Origin: Pedobacter kyonggii
GTDB taxonomy: Bacteria; Bacteroidota; Bacteroidia; Sphingobacteriales; Sphingobacteriaceae
Length of the DNA: 64,000 nucleotides
Reading direction: 5' to 3'
NCBI RefSeq assembly: GCF_004310665.1
Contig: NZ_SIXF01000014.1
Coordinates: 62,001 to 126,000 of the forward strand
The stretch's first letter is position 1. The number at the start of each line of letters is the position of its first letter. Shown piece by piece: positions 55,101-62,921 of this stretch. The notes beneath the pieces were generated by a model. That model saw only the letters and a list, made by a program, of their open reading frames with translations. It was not told the origin of the DNA and made no database searches. The translations under genes and the position numbers were made by a program.

Positions 55101-56056
55101 TAACGTTTGCCATCTTCAAATAAAGTTCCTTTTTCGTCTTCTTTCCAAAAATCGCGGTTGTAAGCGTTTAGATGTCCTTGGTAGAAACCGAATTTTGGTA
55201 ACAAAATCGGATTTCCGGTAAGTTGATAAAAATCGTTCAATAAAGGTACTGCACCATCGTTAATCATAAAAAAAGCATCCAGGTAATCGGTTTCGTGTGC
55301 CAATTTTACCAACCCTTTTTCTTTAGCACCAAAATTGTAACTTCCTTTACTGAAGGTATGCCACATTACAGCATAGCCATTGGTAGACCAATAATAAGGT
55401 GTTGGCGAAGCTACCCCTCCATCTGTCCAGCTGTTTTGATTCTCGATAGAAATGGCTCTCCCCTTGTGAGAGAAACGGCCGTTCTGTACACCACCACCAT
55501 AAAAATACTCCTGTGGATTTTCTTTCAAACTAAGGGTTACTTTTCCTTTTTCGAACTGAATCGGTGCTAGTTCTTCAACAGCAACGGCTTGTGTTGCAAG
55601 GTTGATAATTTTGATCAGGGAATTGTTTTTATCGAAAAGAACAGTAATCTTACCCGTAGATATGAACAGTTGATTATTCTCATCTTTAATCTCCAGTTTT
55701 GAAACTGGTCTACGTGGATTTTCCACCAAGATTTTAGCTTCTGGTTTTGCTTCCGGATCGCGTATAAAACCTCCCATAGGATCTTCGAAAAGACGGAAAA
55801 TATGATCGCCGTAAAAATCTAATGTTAAATGTTGATTATCAGAAAGCAACAATTCTACTGTGGTGGTATTGATCTTTTTTGCACCAAGCACTTTGGTAAC
55901 TTTTTCTGCTACCTGATTGGTTTTCTGAACAGCTGGCTGAGCAGAAGCAAAAAACGGAGAGGCAATTAAAAAAAACACACATGCCAAAGCAACGCTTTTA
56001 GGTTGATTTTTTGGGTCGGTTATTTTATTTTTTTTTAAGAAATAATGCGGGGTCAT
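52166..56056 (-). CDS. Multimodular GH31, probable alpha-N-acetylgalactosaminidase
   Basis: This 1296-residue secreted protein (signal ending FASAQ, about residue 40) has a GH31 core: FYGGGVQNGRFSHKGRAISI, WVLPNDGYGAGYG, nucleophile Asp435 in VLKTDVAWVGAGYSF and acid/base Asp487 in GIWSGDQTGG. The wording around these residues is that of the GH31 group with alpha-N-acetylgalactosaminidase activity (GH31_18, from memory), not of alpha-glucosidases. Then come a beta-sandwich, an FN3-like domain (about 870-945), a discoidin-like domain (about 950-1100), two dockerin-type EF repeats (GDINNDRLIDKNDLTSYIN; GDINKNNLIDAFDISVVATQ; about 1110-1170) and a cohesin-like domain (1170-1296). It stands alone with its own terminator. 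GalNAc released would suit the GH109/kinase pair at 26510-29065. Confidence 0.85.
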   Translation of the reverse strand: MTPHYFLKKNKITDPKNQPKSVALACVFFLIASPFFASAQPAVQKTNQVAEKVTKVLGAKKINTTTVELLLSDNQHLTLDFYGDHIFRLFEDPMGGFIRDPEAKPEAKILVENPRRPVSKLEIKDENNQLFISTGKITVLFDKNNSLIKIINLATQAVAVEELAPIQFEKGKVTLSLKENPQEYFYGGGVQNGRFSHKGRAISIENQNSWTDGGVASPTPYYWSTNGYAVMWHTFSKGSYNFGAKEKGLVKLAHETDYLDAFFMINDGAVPLLNDFYQLTGNPILLPKFGFYQGHLNAYNRDFWKEDEKGTLFEDGKRYKESQKDNGGIKESLNGEKNNYQFSARAVIDRYKKHDMPLGWVLPNDGYGAGYGQTETLDGNIQNLKSFGDYARKNGVEIGLWTQSDLHPKPEISPLLQRDIIKEVRDAGVRVLKTDVAWVGAGYSFGLNGVADVAQIMPYYGNSSRPFIISLDGWAGTQRYAGIWSGDQTGGVWEYIRFHIPTYLGSGLSGQPNITSDMDGIFGGKNLTINTRDFQWKTFTPMELNMDGWGANEKYPHALGEPVASINRNYLKLKSELMPYTYSIAREAVTGLPMIRAMFLEYPNAYTKGTSTQYQYLYGPSFLVAPIYQATKSDEKGNDIRNGIYLPEGTWIDYFTGEKYTGNNILNSFDSPLWKLPVFVKNGAIIPMTNPNNNVSEINKANRIYELYPFGKTSFTEYDDDGATEAYKLGNGASTLIESALDQKNNALVTIHPAKGDFDGFVKEKTTEFVINVTEKPKRLTARVGDSKIKLSEVNSKEEFLKQVNVYFYNAAPNLNRFATKGSEFEKVAMVKNPQLLVKLQSTDITINSVTLSIDGFKFEPVDKQRVSIGKLTAPVNAMVSDKNREAYTLTPSWTKVSNADFYEIDFNDMHYTTIRDTALLFDGLWAETAYTFKLRAVNKDGYSDWTEIKATTKTNPLEFAIQGIAAETTVENQGGSGINKLFDYDESNTWHTKWGVKAVPFDMIIDLKSINQLDKFHYLPRTGRGNGILLKGKVFYSNNKESWTEAGAFEWANNDEIKMFNFTAHPAARYLKIAVADGVGGFGSGRELYVFKVPGTESYLPGDINNDRLIDKNDLTSYINYTGLRKGDADFEGYISNGDINKNNLIDAFDISVVATQLEGGIKKAKIDKVAGKLEISTAKQAYNKDEIIEIKVKGINLKSVNALSFALPYNAQDYDFVGVQLLNTKQMDNLTNDRLHTSSAKVLYPTFVNIGNKDALNETSDLFILKLKAKRKLQFGLKLSEGILVDKNLNSVKF

Positions 56057-56222
56057 TAAATTTTGATTTGGTTATGTGTTTATGTTAAGCAAGCTCATAA
56101 TTTTAGTTGCTATGGGATAAAGTTAACAAACACATTAAAGGAACTGGTGCGTTTTTGGGCACAAAAACCGCGCAATCGTTTGCCTATCTAATTTTTTACC
56201 AGGCATGATTTTATTTCCAGCG

Positions 56223-56415
56223 CCATTAAGTTAAGGAATTAAGATTTTCATAGCTCAAATCCTGCGATCGTCCTCCTGAACTTGTTTCAGGATCTAAAAT
56301 TGAGTCATTCTAAATTTATTTCAGGATCTTTTTTGGCTAGCTTTTTTGCCACGGAAGCACAGATTTACACGGAATTTTGCTTTGAGCTTTAGTCTTTCAG
56401 CTTTTACCTTTCTTA
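56223..56415. repeat. About 190-bp intergenic repeat, unit 1
   Basis: Starts CCATTAAG, then TTAAGGAATTAAGATTTTC; contains CGATCGTCCTCCTGAACTTG and TTTCAGGATCT (imperfect palindrome CCTGAA...TTCAGG), then ATTTACACGGAATTTTGC and a CTTT-rich end. Shares layout with units 2 and 3, which follow directly. The remaining bases of 56057-56997 (56057-56222 and 56781-56997) hold no gene. Confidence 0.8.
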
Positions 56416-56603
56416 CCATTAAGCATTTAAGGAATTAAGATTTTCATAGCCCAGATCCTGCGATCGTCCTCATGGACTTGTTTCAAGGTCTAAAATTGCG
56501 TCATTCTGAACTTCAAAATCTTTGATTAGTTTTTTGCTACGGAAACGCAGATTTACACGGAATTTTGCTTTGAGCTTTAGTCTTTCAGCTTTTACCTTTC
56601 TTA
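56416..56603. repeat. About 190-bp intergenic repeat, unit 2
   Basis: A 188-bp copy very similar to unit 3 (only scattered differences), ending CTTTTACCTTTCTTA before the next CCATTAAG. Its central palindrome reads CATGGACTTGTTTCAAGG and is more degenerate than in unit 1. Confidence 0.85.
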
Positions 56604-56780
56604 CCATTAAGCATTTAAGGAATTAAGATTTTCATAGCCCAGATCCTGCGATCGTCCTCCTGGACTTGTTTCAAGGTCTAAAATTGTGTCATTCTGAATT
56701 TCAAAATCTTTGATTAGTTTTTTGCTATGGAAACGCAGATTTACACGGAATTTAATTTTGCTTTCAGCTTTCGCCTTTTC
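56604..56780. repeat. About 190-bp intergenic repeat, unit 3
   Basis: Third tandem copy, nearly identical to unit 2 up to ATTTACACGGAATTT, after which it drifts (GCTTTCAGCTTTCGCC). It ends about 220 bp before the receiver-domain gene. Confidence 0.8.
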
Positions 56781-56997
56781 TACGAGTAGTGAAGTATTTT
56801 AGCCATGGCCTTATAAAGCATGATTTTACCTATACTATCAAAAAAAATACAAAGCACACAAATAGTTTATTTTTAGCACTATTTGACCATAAAACATTGA
56901 TTAGTTATATTTTAAACAAAGCGTTTTTGTATTACAAACTTAAAAAATAATCGAATGGCAAGCATTTTGTAAGTGTTTGTAAAATTGCTTATTACGA

Positions 56998-57396
56998 ATG
57001 AATTTCCCCCTATCACAATCCTATAGCTGCGTAATTATAGATGACAGCCAAATGAGTATAAAAACACTTGAAAACTTTGTTTCCAAAATAGACAAACTCC
57101 AACTAAAAGGAAGTTTTACGGATGCAATAGATGCCATGGCCGCCTTTTGGACTTACGGAAAAATTGATTTTCTATTTCTGGATATCCAAATGGAAATATC
57201 AGGAATTGATATAGCCAGAATGCTTCGAAACAGCGTAAAATTTGTTGTGTTTGTATGTGCCGATGATAATAAGGCCATTGATGCCTTTGATAAGGGCAAC
57301 TGTTTTTTATTTAAACCCCTCGATTTTGGAAAATTTGAAGACACGATGAATCAGTTGATTCTGACTGAACATAAGAACAAAGAAATACTTTTGTGA
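56998..57396 (+). CDS. Stand-alone response-regulator receiver domain
   Basis: The 132-residue protein is a single receiver domain: acidic pair in VIIDDSQMSIKTLENF, phospho-acceptor Asp in DFLFLDIQMEISGID (about residue 60), and the conserved Lys in CFLFKPLDFGKFED. The sequence is of the type that precedes LytTR DNA-binding domains in Bacteroidota, but the frame ends at ILL with no output domain. The position where the conserved Thr/Ser normally stands reads VFVCADDN, so switching may be altered. Downstream, 30 bp after the stop, begins a copy of the about 190-bp repeat. It is either a true single-domain regulator or a truncated LytTR regulator. No kinase is adjacent. Confidence 0.8.
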   Translation: MNFPLSQSYSCVIIDDSQMSIKTLENFVSKIDKLQLKGSFTDAIDAMAAFWTYGKIDFLFLDIQMEISGIDIARMLRNSVKFVVFVCADDNKAIDAFDKGNCFLFKPLDFGKFEDTMNQLILTEHKNKEILL

Positions 57397-57429
57397 GTAG
57401 CTCGCTAAAGACACTCACTTTCTTTTTTA

Positions 57430-57622
57430 TCATTAAGCAGTTAAGGACATTAAGTTTTCATAGCTTATTCCTAGCGGTCGTCCTCCTGATCCGATTATTA
57501 TCGGATTTGTTTCAGGATCTATCTGGATTGGGTTATTTTTTTTCCACGGAAGCAAGGATTTAATTTAATTTGCCTTTTGCTTTGAGCTTTAGTCTTTTAG
57601 CTTCAGTCTTTCTTTTACCTTT
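57430..57622. repeat. About 190-bp intergenic repeat, dispersed copy
   Basis: Starts TCATTAAGCAGTTAAGGACA and keeps the order of parts of units 1-3: TCATAGCTTATTCCTAGCGG, the TTTCAGGATCT palindrome, CCACGGAAGCA and the CTTT-rich tail. The palindrome is enlarged by ATCCGATTATTATCGGAT, a perfect 7-bp stem. It fills the gap between the receiver gene and the NIPSNAP gene. Confidence 0.7.
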
Positions 57623-57623
57623 C

Positions 57624-58412
57624 TTAAAAATCTGAATAATCTGTTGGGTAAACAAATTTAGTGTCATTTTTAGAAACATTGTGCTGGTACTCTGGCATTG
57701 CAGAGAGCTTTTTCCAATATTCATCTGCCGAGAAAGCCTTCCAGTGTGCATCTCTATCTGCTTTATTTTCGAAAGTGGTTAAGTACATTAAATTAGGCAT
57801 GCGGCTACCGGCGATTACTTCTCCATAAAATACAGCATTAAAATTGAGCCTTTTAAACAAACCGATTTCATCACCTTTGTTAAACATTTGAACTTTATTC
57901 TTAAAATATTTCTCAGTAGGTGCCTCATAACTTCTTAATTCGTACACCCGTTCTTTCATCGGCGATTTTAGATTAGGAAGCATAAAATAAGGAGCATCCT
58001 CAAAAGCCTTTAAAACAATAGATTCTAATCGCTCGTAAGGAGCCTCGGTATAAGCTGCATCAAGGTAAGTTTTACCGTCAATAGCATATTGTTTATCTTT
58101 GGCTAACTTTTCATCCAGCTCCAGAACGCCATTGAATGATTTTAAAGGAATAAATACATAAATAAGCTTTTCTATAACCACAGCCTGATCGCCTACAATG
58201 GGTTTAAACACGCCTACTTTTGTAATTCCACTACGGTGCAATGCGGGTAAATATGCCTTCTGCAGATAATCATCTACTGTTTTTTCTTGTGCATCGGTTT
58301 TCAAGTGGTAAATTTTTATCTGATAGAAATCTATCTTAGATGCACTGGCCACAAATACGCTGGATAATAGCACAAATAAAAACAGACAGGAAACTTTAAT
58401 TTTTGGCAACAT
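57624..58412 (-). CDS. NIPSNAP-family secreted protein
   Basis: A 262-residue protein with a signal peptide (about 1-24, ending VASAS) and two dimeric alpha/beta-barrel (NIPSNAP) repeats: FYQIKIYHLKTDAQEKTVDD and YLPALHRSGITKVGVFKP, then ERVYELRSYEAPTEKYFKNK, FNAVFYGEVIAGSRMPNLMY and FENKADRDAHWKAFSADEYW. The function is unknown; relatives act as small-ligand or monooxygenase-like proteins. It follows the DUF6265 gene by 33 bp on the same strand, so the two are probably co-transcribed. Confidence 0.88.
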   Translation of the reverse strand: MLPKIKVSCLFLFVLLSSVFVASASKIDFYQIKIYHLKTDAQEKTVDDYLQKAYLPALHRSGITKVGVFKPIVGDQAVVIEKLIYVFIPLKSFNGVLELDEKLAKDKQYAIDGKTYLDAAYTEAPYERLESIVLKAFEDAPYFMLPNLKSPMKERVYELRSYEAPTEKYFKNKVQMFNKGDEIGLFKRLNFNAVFYGEVIAGSRMPNLMYLTTFENKADRDAHWKAFSADEYWKKLSAMPEYQHNVSKNDTKFVYPTDYSDF

Positions 58413-58445
58413 ATTAGCAGGTCATTATTTCGAATGGAAAAATAC

Positions 58446-58943
58446 TTAAAGTTTTCGGGTAAAACTGAAAATATCTTTTTTTTGCTTACCACTTTTATCC
58501 TTTTCTTCTAGTACAACGCTCAGTTTATTCTTCCCAATTAATTGATAGCTCAACCGGATTGTTTTATCCTCTGACTCGAACAGCGCATAGGTCCCTTTCA
58601 GTTCTGCCAGTGGAAAAAGCAATGGCTTTTCTTTGTCTTCCCAACCAATACTTCCACGATTAAAATGCCTCATTTTCATTACCGGAAGATGTCCATCCTG
58701 CTCAATCACCACAAACTCGTAAAATAAAGCTTTTCCATCTTTAACACACCTGAAACTACTCATCATACTCTCTCCCTCTGGTGCACTCCAAAATTCCTCC
58801 AAATCACCCCAGTCTGTTTTCTGAACCCAGGTACCAGTCATAAAAGCCAGGTCTTTTACTGTAGCCTTTTTCACCTGTGCTGCGCCAGAAAAGCAAAAGA
58901 GCAAAAGAAACGAAATTATTAAAATGTTATTCTTCATAGCCAT
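58446..58943 (-). CDS. DUF6265-type secreted protein
   Basis: 165 residues with a signal peptide (FLLLFCFSGAAQ) and a lipocalin/calycin-like beta-barrel: DLAFMTGTWVQKTDWGDLEE, FWSAPEGESMMSSFRCVKDG, LFYEFVVIEQDGHLPVMKMR, HFNRGSIGW. The FMTGTW start and EEFWSAPEG are typical of this uncharacterised family. A start at Met3 is equally possible. Role unknown; probable operon with the NIPSNAP gene. Confidence 0.8.
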   Translation of the reverse strand: MAMKNNILIISFLLLFCFSGAAQVKKATVKDLAFMTGTWVQKTDWGDLEEFWSAPEGESMMSSFRCVKDGKALFYEFVVIEQDGHLPVMKMRHFNRGSIGWEDKEKPLLFPLAELKGTYALFESEDKTIRLSYQLIGKNKLSVVLEEKDKSGKQKKDIFSFTRKL

Positions 58944-59063
58944 GCATATATAACCAAAATAAGAATTTAATTGGAGAATAAATGAATGATTTAATTAGTG
59001 GATGAATCAATAACTAATGACAAATAAACCAGCAAACAATGAACTAATGACCGATGAACCAAC

Positions 59064-61358
59064 CTATTTTGAAAGATTGGGATTTGGTGGTTCGGCATGC
59101 AATAAATGTTTTACAAAGAAGTCGCGCTTACGCCTACGTCCGTAAATACCGCCATCACTGTGGCCCATACCCGGAATGCTTAAAATATCGAAATCTTTAT
59201 TGGCTTTGATCAATGCATCAGCAAGTCGGTAGGTCGATTCTGGTGGTACGTTTTCATCGGCTTCACCAACAATTAAAAATAAATTACCCTGTAATTTTGC
59301 TGCATTGGTAATATTAGATTGTTCTCCATAGTGCGGCCCTACCGGATAGCCCATCCATTGTTCGTTCCACCATTGTTTATCAATGCGGTTATCGTGACAA
59401 CCACAGGCAGAAACCGCAGCTTTATAAAACTCGGGATGAAATAACAGCGCACCTGTTGAGCTTTGCCCACCCGCCGAAGTACCGTAAATCCCCACTCTTG
59501 AAATATCAGCATTTGGATATTTAACGGCCATAGCTTTCATCCACAAGATCCGGTCAGGGAAACCTGCATCTGCTATATTTTTCCAGCATACATCATGAAA
59601 AGCTTTAGATCGGTTGGCGGTACCCATCCCATCAATCTGTACCACAATAAAACCTAATTCGGCAATACTCTGCATTTCACTGGCAGGCAAGAAACTTTTG
59701 GGCACAAAACTATCATGAGGACCTGCATAAATATTTTCGATAACAGGATAAGTTTTGTTCGGATCCATTTTTGAAGGGAAACAAACAATGCCCCAAATGT
59801 CGGTTACGCCATCTCTTCCTTTAGTCACAAACACTTCAGGTAGTTTAACACCGGTAGCTAAATAAACGTCCGTTTGTCCATGTTCTATTTCGCTTACTTT
59901 TTTGGTACTCGCAGTTAACCTTAACTCGCTAACAGGCGGTACATTTACCTGAGAGTAAGTATCTATATAATATTTGCGGTCAGGAGAAAAGCTGAGGATA
60001 TGATTACCTTTTTCGGGCGTAAGATTCACCAGTCCCTTTCCATCGAACCCAATCCTATAATAATGGATAAAATAAGGATCTTCACCAGCATTCATTCCAT
60101 TTGCCCGGAACCAAATCTGGCGTTTAACCACATCTACACTATCGATATCCCTAACTACCCAATTGCCTTTGGTAACCAGCGTCTGTTTTCCTGTGATACC
60201 ATTAACCAGATAAAGGTGTTGCCATCCATCCTGCTCACTGGTCCACAATATTTCATTTGTTTTAGGTAAGTAATGGGTATAAATGCGCCGCTCATAAATG
60301 AAGGTTTTTGTTTTTTCGTCGATAATGTTTTTGGTTTTGCCTGTTAAAACATCTACTTCAATTACCCTAAAACGTTGATGACCGCGATCTACTTTCTCAT
60401 AGGTATAATACCTGCTGTTATTATCGCGCCAATGCAATTCTGGTGCACCAAAGAAATCTATCGGATCTGCATCTACTTTAATGGCAGTTTTAGCCGTTAC
60501 ATTAAAAACATAGGGTTGATAAGCGGTAAAATCGTCGCCAGGCTGTGCATACGCTCTTGATTTTAATTCACCACGGGTAGTGCCAGGAACCGAACTTAAT
60601 ACATAATGTACTTTTTTAGTCTCTTTCGGATCGATTTTATAAGCAACAATGTTTTTGCCATCGGGCGACCATGCAAATTCGCCATAAGGTTTATCAGCAT
60701 TACCATCGGTACTCAATTGGGTTTCTGCTTTGGTAACTAGATCAACCACAAATATATTCCCACCCTTTATGAGGATTTCATTTTTACCATCAGGCGATTT
60801 TCTGGATTCACGGTTTCGTTGCCAGCGAGATCTGCTTTGCTGCAAAGGTCTTTTGGCGTCGTAACGATAAATTGTTGTGTCTTTAGTATCCACTAAACTG
60901 TAATCGCTCAAGTTCAATTCATACCATTTATCCTGTATTTTTAGTTTTGCCGTATTACCCTGATCGGCGAAATACAATTCAGCAAACTGAAGTTTTAATG
61001 GATTCTGTTTTTTACCCGTTATCTTTTCTATATTTTCAGCCAGTTTATTGTTATCAAATGCAGCTTTACGTTTTCCTGTTGCAGCATCCACATAATAATA
61101 TTCCCATGTTCTATTAGGAAGGTTCTTTTTATACCAAAATGCGCTGCCATCTTTTTTCCAGAAAGGAATAAGATCGTTGTTGGTTGGGATATTGCGTAAT
61201 GCGGTATCCAGCTTAGTAGATAATTGGTAAGCATTTGCCATTTCAGCAGCACTTGGTGCATAGGGCTGTAAACCTGCTTGCTGTGCCAGCAGCTGAAAGG
61301 AAACAAAACTTAATAAGATGATCGCTATTGCTTTTTTAGCGCTTGGATAAGTGGTCAT
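59064..61358 (-). CDS. S9-family dipeptidyl-peptidase IV-like serine peptidase
   Basis: A 764-residue periplasmic enzyme: signal peptide (ending LLAQ, about 26), an eight-bladed propeller (about 100-500, with SPDGKNIVAYKIDPKETKKV and WHWRDNN-like WRDNNSRYYTYEKVDR), and an alpha/beta-hydrolase domain. The catalytic serine is in VGIYGTSAGGQSS (Ser628), the Asp in VGEADENVPPESTY, and the His in PGMGHSDGG. S9B enzymes remove dipeptides, often after proline. The next genes, an amino-acid permease and a DUF885 metalloprotein, lie upstream on the same strand (76 bp gap), forming a peptide-use group. Confidence 0.92.
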   Translation of the reverse strand: MTTYPSAKKAIAIILLSFVSFQLLAQQAGLQPYAPSAAEMANAYQLSTKLDTALRNIPTNNDLIPFWKKDGSAFWYKKNLPNRTWEYYYVDAATGKRKAAFDNNKLAENIEKITGKKQNPLKLQFAELYFADQGNTAKLKIQDKWYELNLSDYSLVDTKDTTIYRYDAKRPLQQSRSRWQRNRESRKSPDGKNEILIKGGNIFVVDLVTKAETQLSTDGNADKPYGEFAWSPDGKNIVAYKIDPKETKKVHYVLSSVPGTTRGELKSRAYAQPGDDFTAYQPYVFNVTAKTAIKVDADPIDFFGAPELHWRDNNSRYYTYEKVDRGHQRFRVIEVDVLTGKTKNIIDEKTKTFIYERRIYTHYLPKTNEILWTSEQDGWQHLYLVNGITGKQTLVTKGNWVVRDIDSVDVVKRQIWFRANGMNAGEDPYFIHYYRIGFDGKGLVNLTPEKGNHILSFSPDRKYYIDTYSQVNVPPVSELRLTASTKKVSEIEHGQTDVYLATGVKLPEVFVTKGRDGVTDIWGIVCFPSKMDPNKTYPVIENIYAGPHDSFVPKSFLPASEMQSIAELGFIVVQIDGMGTANRSKAFHDVCWKNIADAGFPDRILWMKAMAVKYPNADISRVGIYGTSAGGQSSTGALLFHPEFYKAAVSACGCHDNRIDKQWWNEQWMGYPVGPHYGEQSNITNAAKLQGNLFLIVGEADENVPPESTYRLADALIKANKDFDILSIPGMGHSDGGIYGRRRKRDFFVKHLLHAEPPNPNLSK

Positions 61359-61434
61359 TACAGATTTTTTGTGGTAAATATAGTGCTACGGCTTTTCAGA
61401 TTTCCTTTAGATTTTGATGAATAACATCAATATT

Positions 61435-62907
61435 TTAACTGCTCACATCAACCGCTTCTTTTGCTTTCAAATCCTGGCGTGCAATATTTCCTTTAATCAG
61501 GTAATAAACCGGTATACCAATTAACGTGATGATTAATCCAGGCCAGGTGAATTTAGGTTTAAAAATAATCAGTAATATGCAAAAGGCCAGTCCCATTATC
61601 ATATAGATGATTGGCAGCACAGGGTAACCAAAGGCTTTGTATGGACGTTCGGCATCAGGCCGTTTCTTACGAAGGATGAAAATCCCGAAAATGGTGAGCA
61701 TATAAAACATCACCACCACAAACGAGATCATATCCAACAGGTCGCCATATTTTCCGCTGATACACCATAAACAAGCAAAAACACACTGAATCCATAGTCC
61801 AAAACCCGGAACTGCATTTTTGTTGAGTGTACCTACTTTTTTAAAGAAAAGCCCATCTTTGGCCATTGAGTAATACACCCTGGCACCAGCCATAATTAAA
61901 CCGTTGTTACAGCCGAAAGTTGAAACCATAATCATTAATGCGATAATGATGGTACCAGCGGTACCGAAAATATGGTTGGCAGCAGAAACCGCCACCCGAT
62001 CTTTATCAGCATAGGCAATATCGTGCAATGAAAGTACCCCGGTATACATCACATTGGTAAGGATATAGAGTACTGTTACGATAATGGTTCCTAAGGCTAA
62101 ACTCAAACCAATATTTCGTGCCGGGTTTTTAATTTCCCCAGCAATAAAGGTAACGTTGTGCCAGGAGTCGCTACTAAATATCGAACCCACCATCGCCGCC
62201 GCAATGGCGCCGAAAGCCGCCAAAGTGGTGTAAGAGCTAATATTTCCATCGGCAGATAGCGGTCCTAAAACCCACATATTTTCCCAATTGGTTTTCCAGA
62301 TTCCTTTATCTAAAAAGAAAAGGCCAAACACGATAAGGCCAAACAGACTTAGCAGTTTGGCTACTGTAAAGGTGGTTTGAATTACCTTACCGCCGTTTAC
62401 TCCCCTATTGTTAATATAGGTGAGTAATATAATCACCCCAATGGCCAATAGTTGAGCGGGTGAGATGGTATAGAAACCTAAATCGATGGCTATTAAATCT
62501 TCACTTAGTGCAGGCACGAGATATGCGGTAAACTTGGCAAATGCCATGCCAACTGCGGCAATAGTTGCCGTTTGGATTACCGTAAAAAAACTCCAGCCAT
62601 ATAAAAAACTGATGAGCGGATTATATGCTTCCTTTAAATAAATATATTGTCCGCCCGCCTTTGGGAACATGGCACTTAATTCGCCATAACTCAAAGCAGC
62701 AGTAAGCGTCATAAAGCCTGTAATTAACCAAACCACTAACAGCCAGCCAGAACTGCCTACATTCCGGGTAATATCGGCACTTACAATAAAAATACCTGAG
62801 CCGATCATACTTCCGGCTACAAGCATTGTTGCATCCATCAATTTAAGTGAGGGTTTAAATTGTGTGGTTTCTTTTTCAATCATGTGTTTAGTTGCTTGGT
62901 GGTTCAA
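61435..62907 (-). CDS. APC-family amino-acid permease
   Basis: A 490-residue inner-membrane protein with about 12 helices. The APC signature is clear: LMDATMLVAGSMIGSGIFIV in helix 1 (GSGIF substrate-binding turn), AALSYGELSAMFPKAGGQYI in helix 3, and the amphipathic SWHNVTFIAGEIKNPARNIG. It resembles LAT-type/serine-threonine exchangers. A start at Met9 (MIEKETTQFKPSLKL) is also possible. It lies 14 bp after the DUF885 gene and so shares its transcript. Substrate would be amino acids or short products of the S9 peptidase. Confidence 0.9.
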   Translation of the reverse strand: MNHQATKHMIEKETTQFKPSLKLMDATMLVAGSMIGSGIFIVSADITRNVGSSGWLLVVWLITGFMTLTAALSYGELSAMFPKAGGQYIYLKEAYNPLISFLYGWSFFTVIQTATIAAVGMAFAKFTAYLVPALSEDLIAIDLGFYTISPAQLLAIGVIILLTYINNRGVNGGKVIQTTFTVAKLLSLFGLIVFGLFFLDKGIWKTNWENMWVLGPLSADGNISSYTTLAAFGAIAAAMVGSIFSSDSWHNVTFIAGEIKNPARNIGLSLALGTIIVTVLYILTNVMYTGVLSLHDIAYADKDRVAVSAANHIFGTAGTIIIALMIMVSTFGCNNGLIMAGARVYYSMAKDGLFFKKVGTLNKNAVPGFGLWIQCVFACLWCISGKYGDLLDMISFVVVMFYMLTIFGIFILRKKRPDAERPYKAFGYPVLPIIYMIMGLAFCILLIIFKPKFTWPGLIITLIGIPVYYLIKGNIARQDLKAKEAVDVSS

Positions 62908-62921
62908 ATGGTTTGGTGAGT

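Noticed and set aside
57560-57751. 63-codon minus-strand frame rich in Lys
   Set aside because: Made of the repeat tail and an alternative frame of the NIPSNAP gene.
58950-59060. Degenerate ATGAAC/ATGAAT-like short repeats between genes
   Set aside because: Too irregular to call a repeat array; probably low-complexity intergenic sequence.
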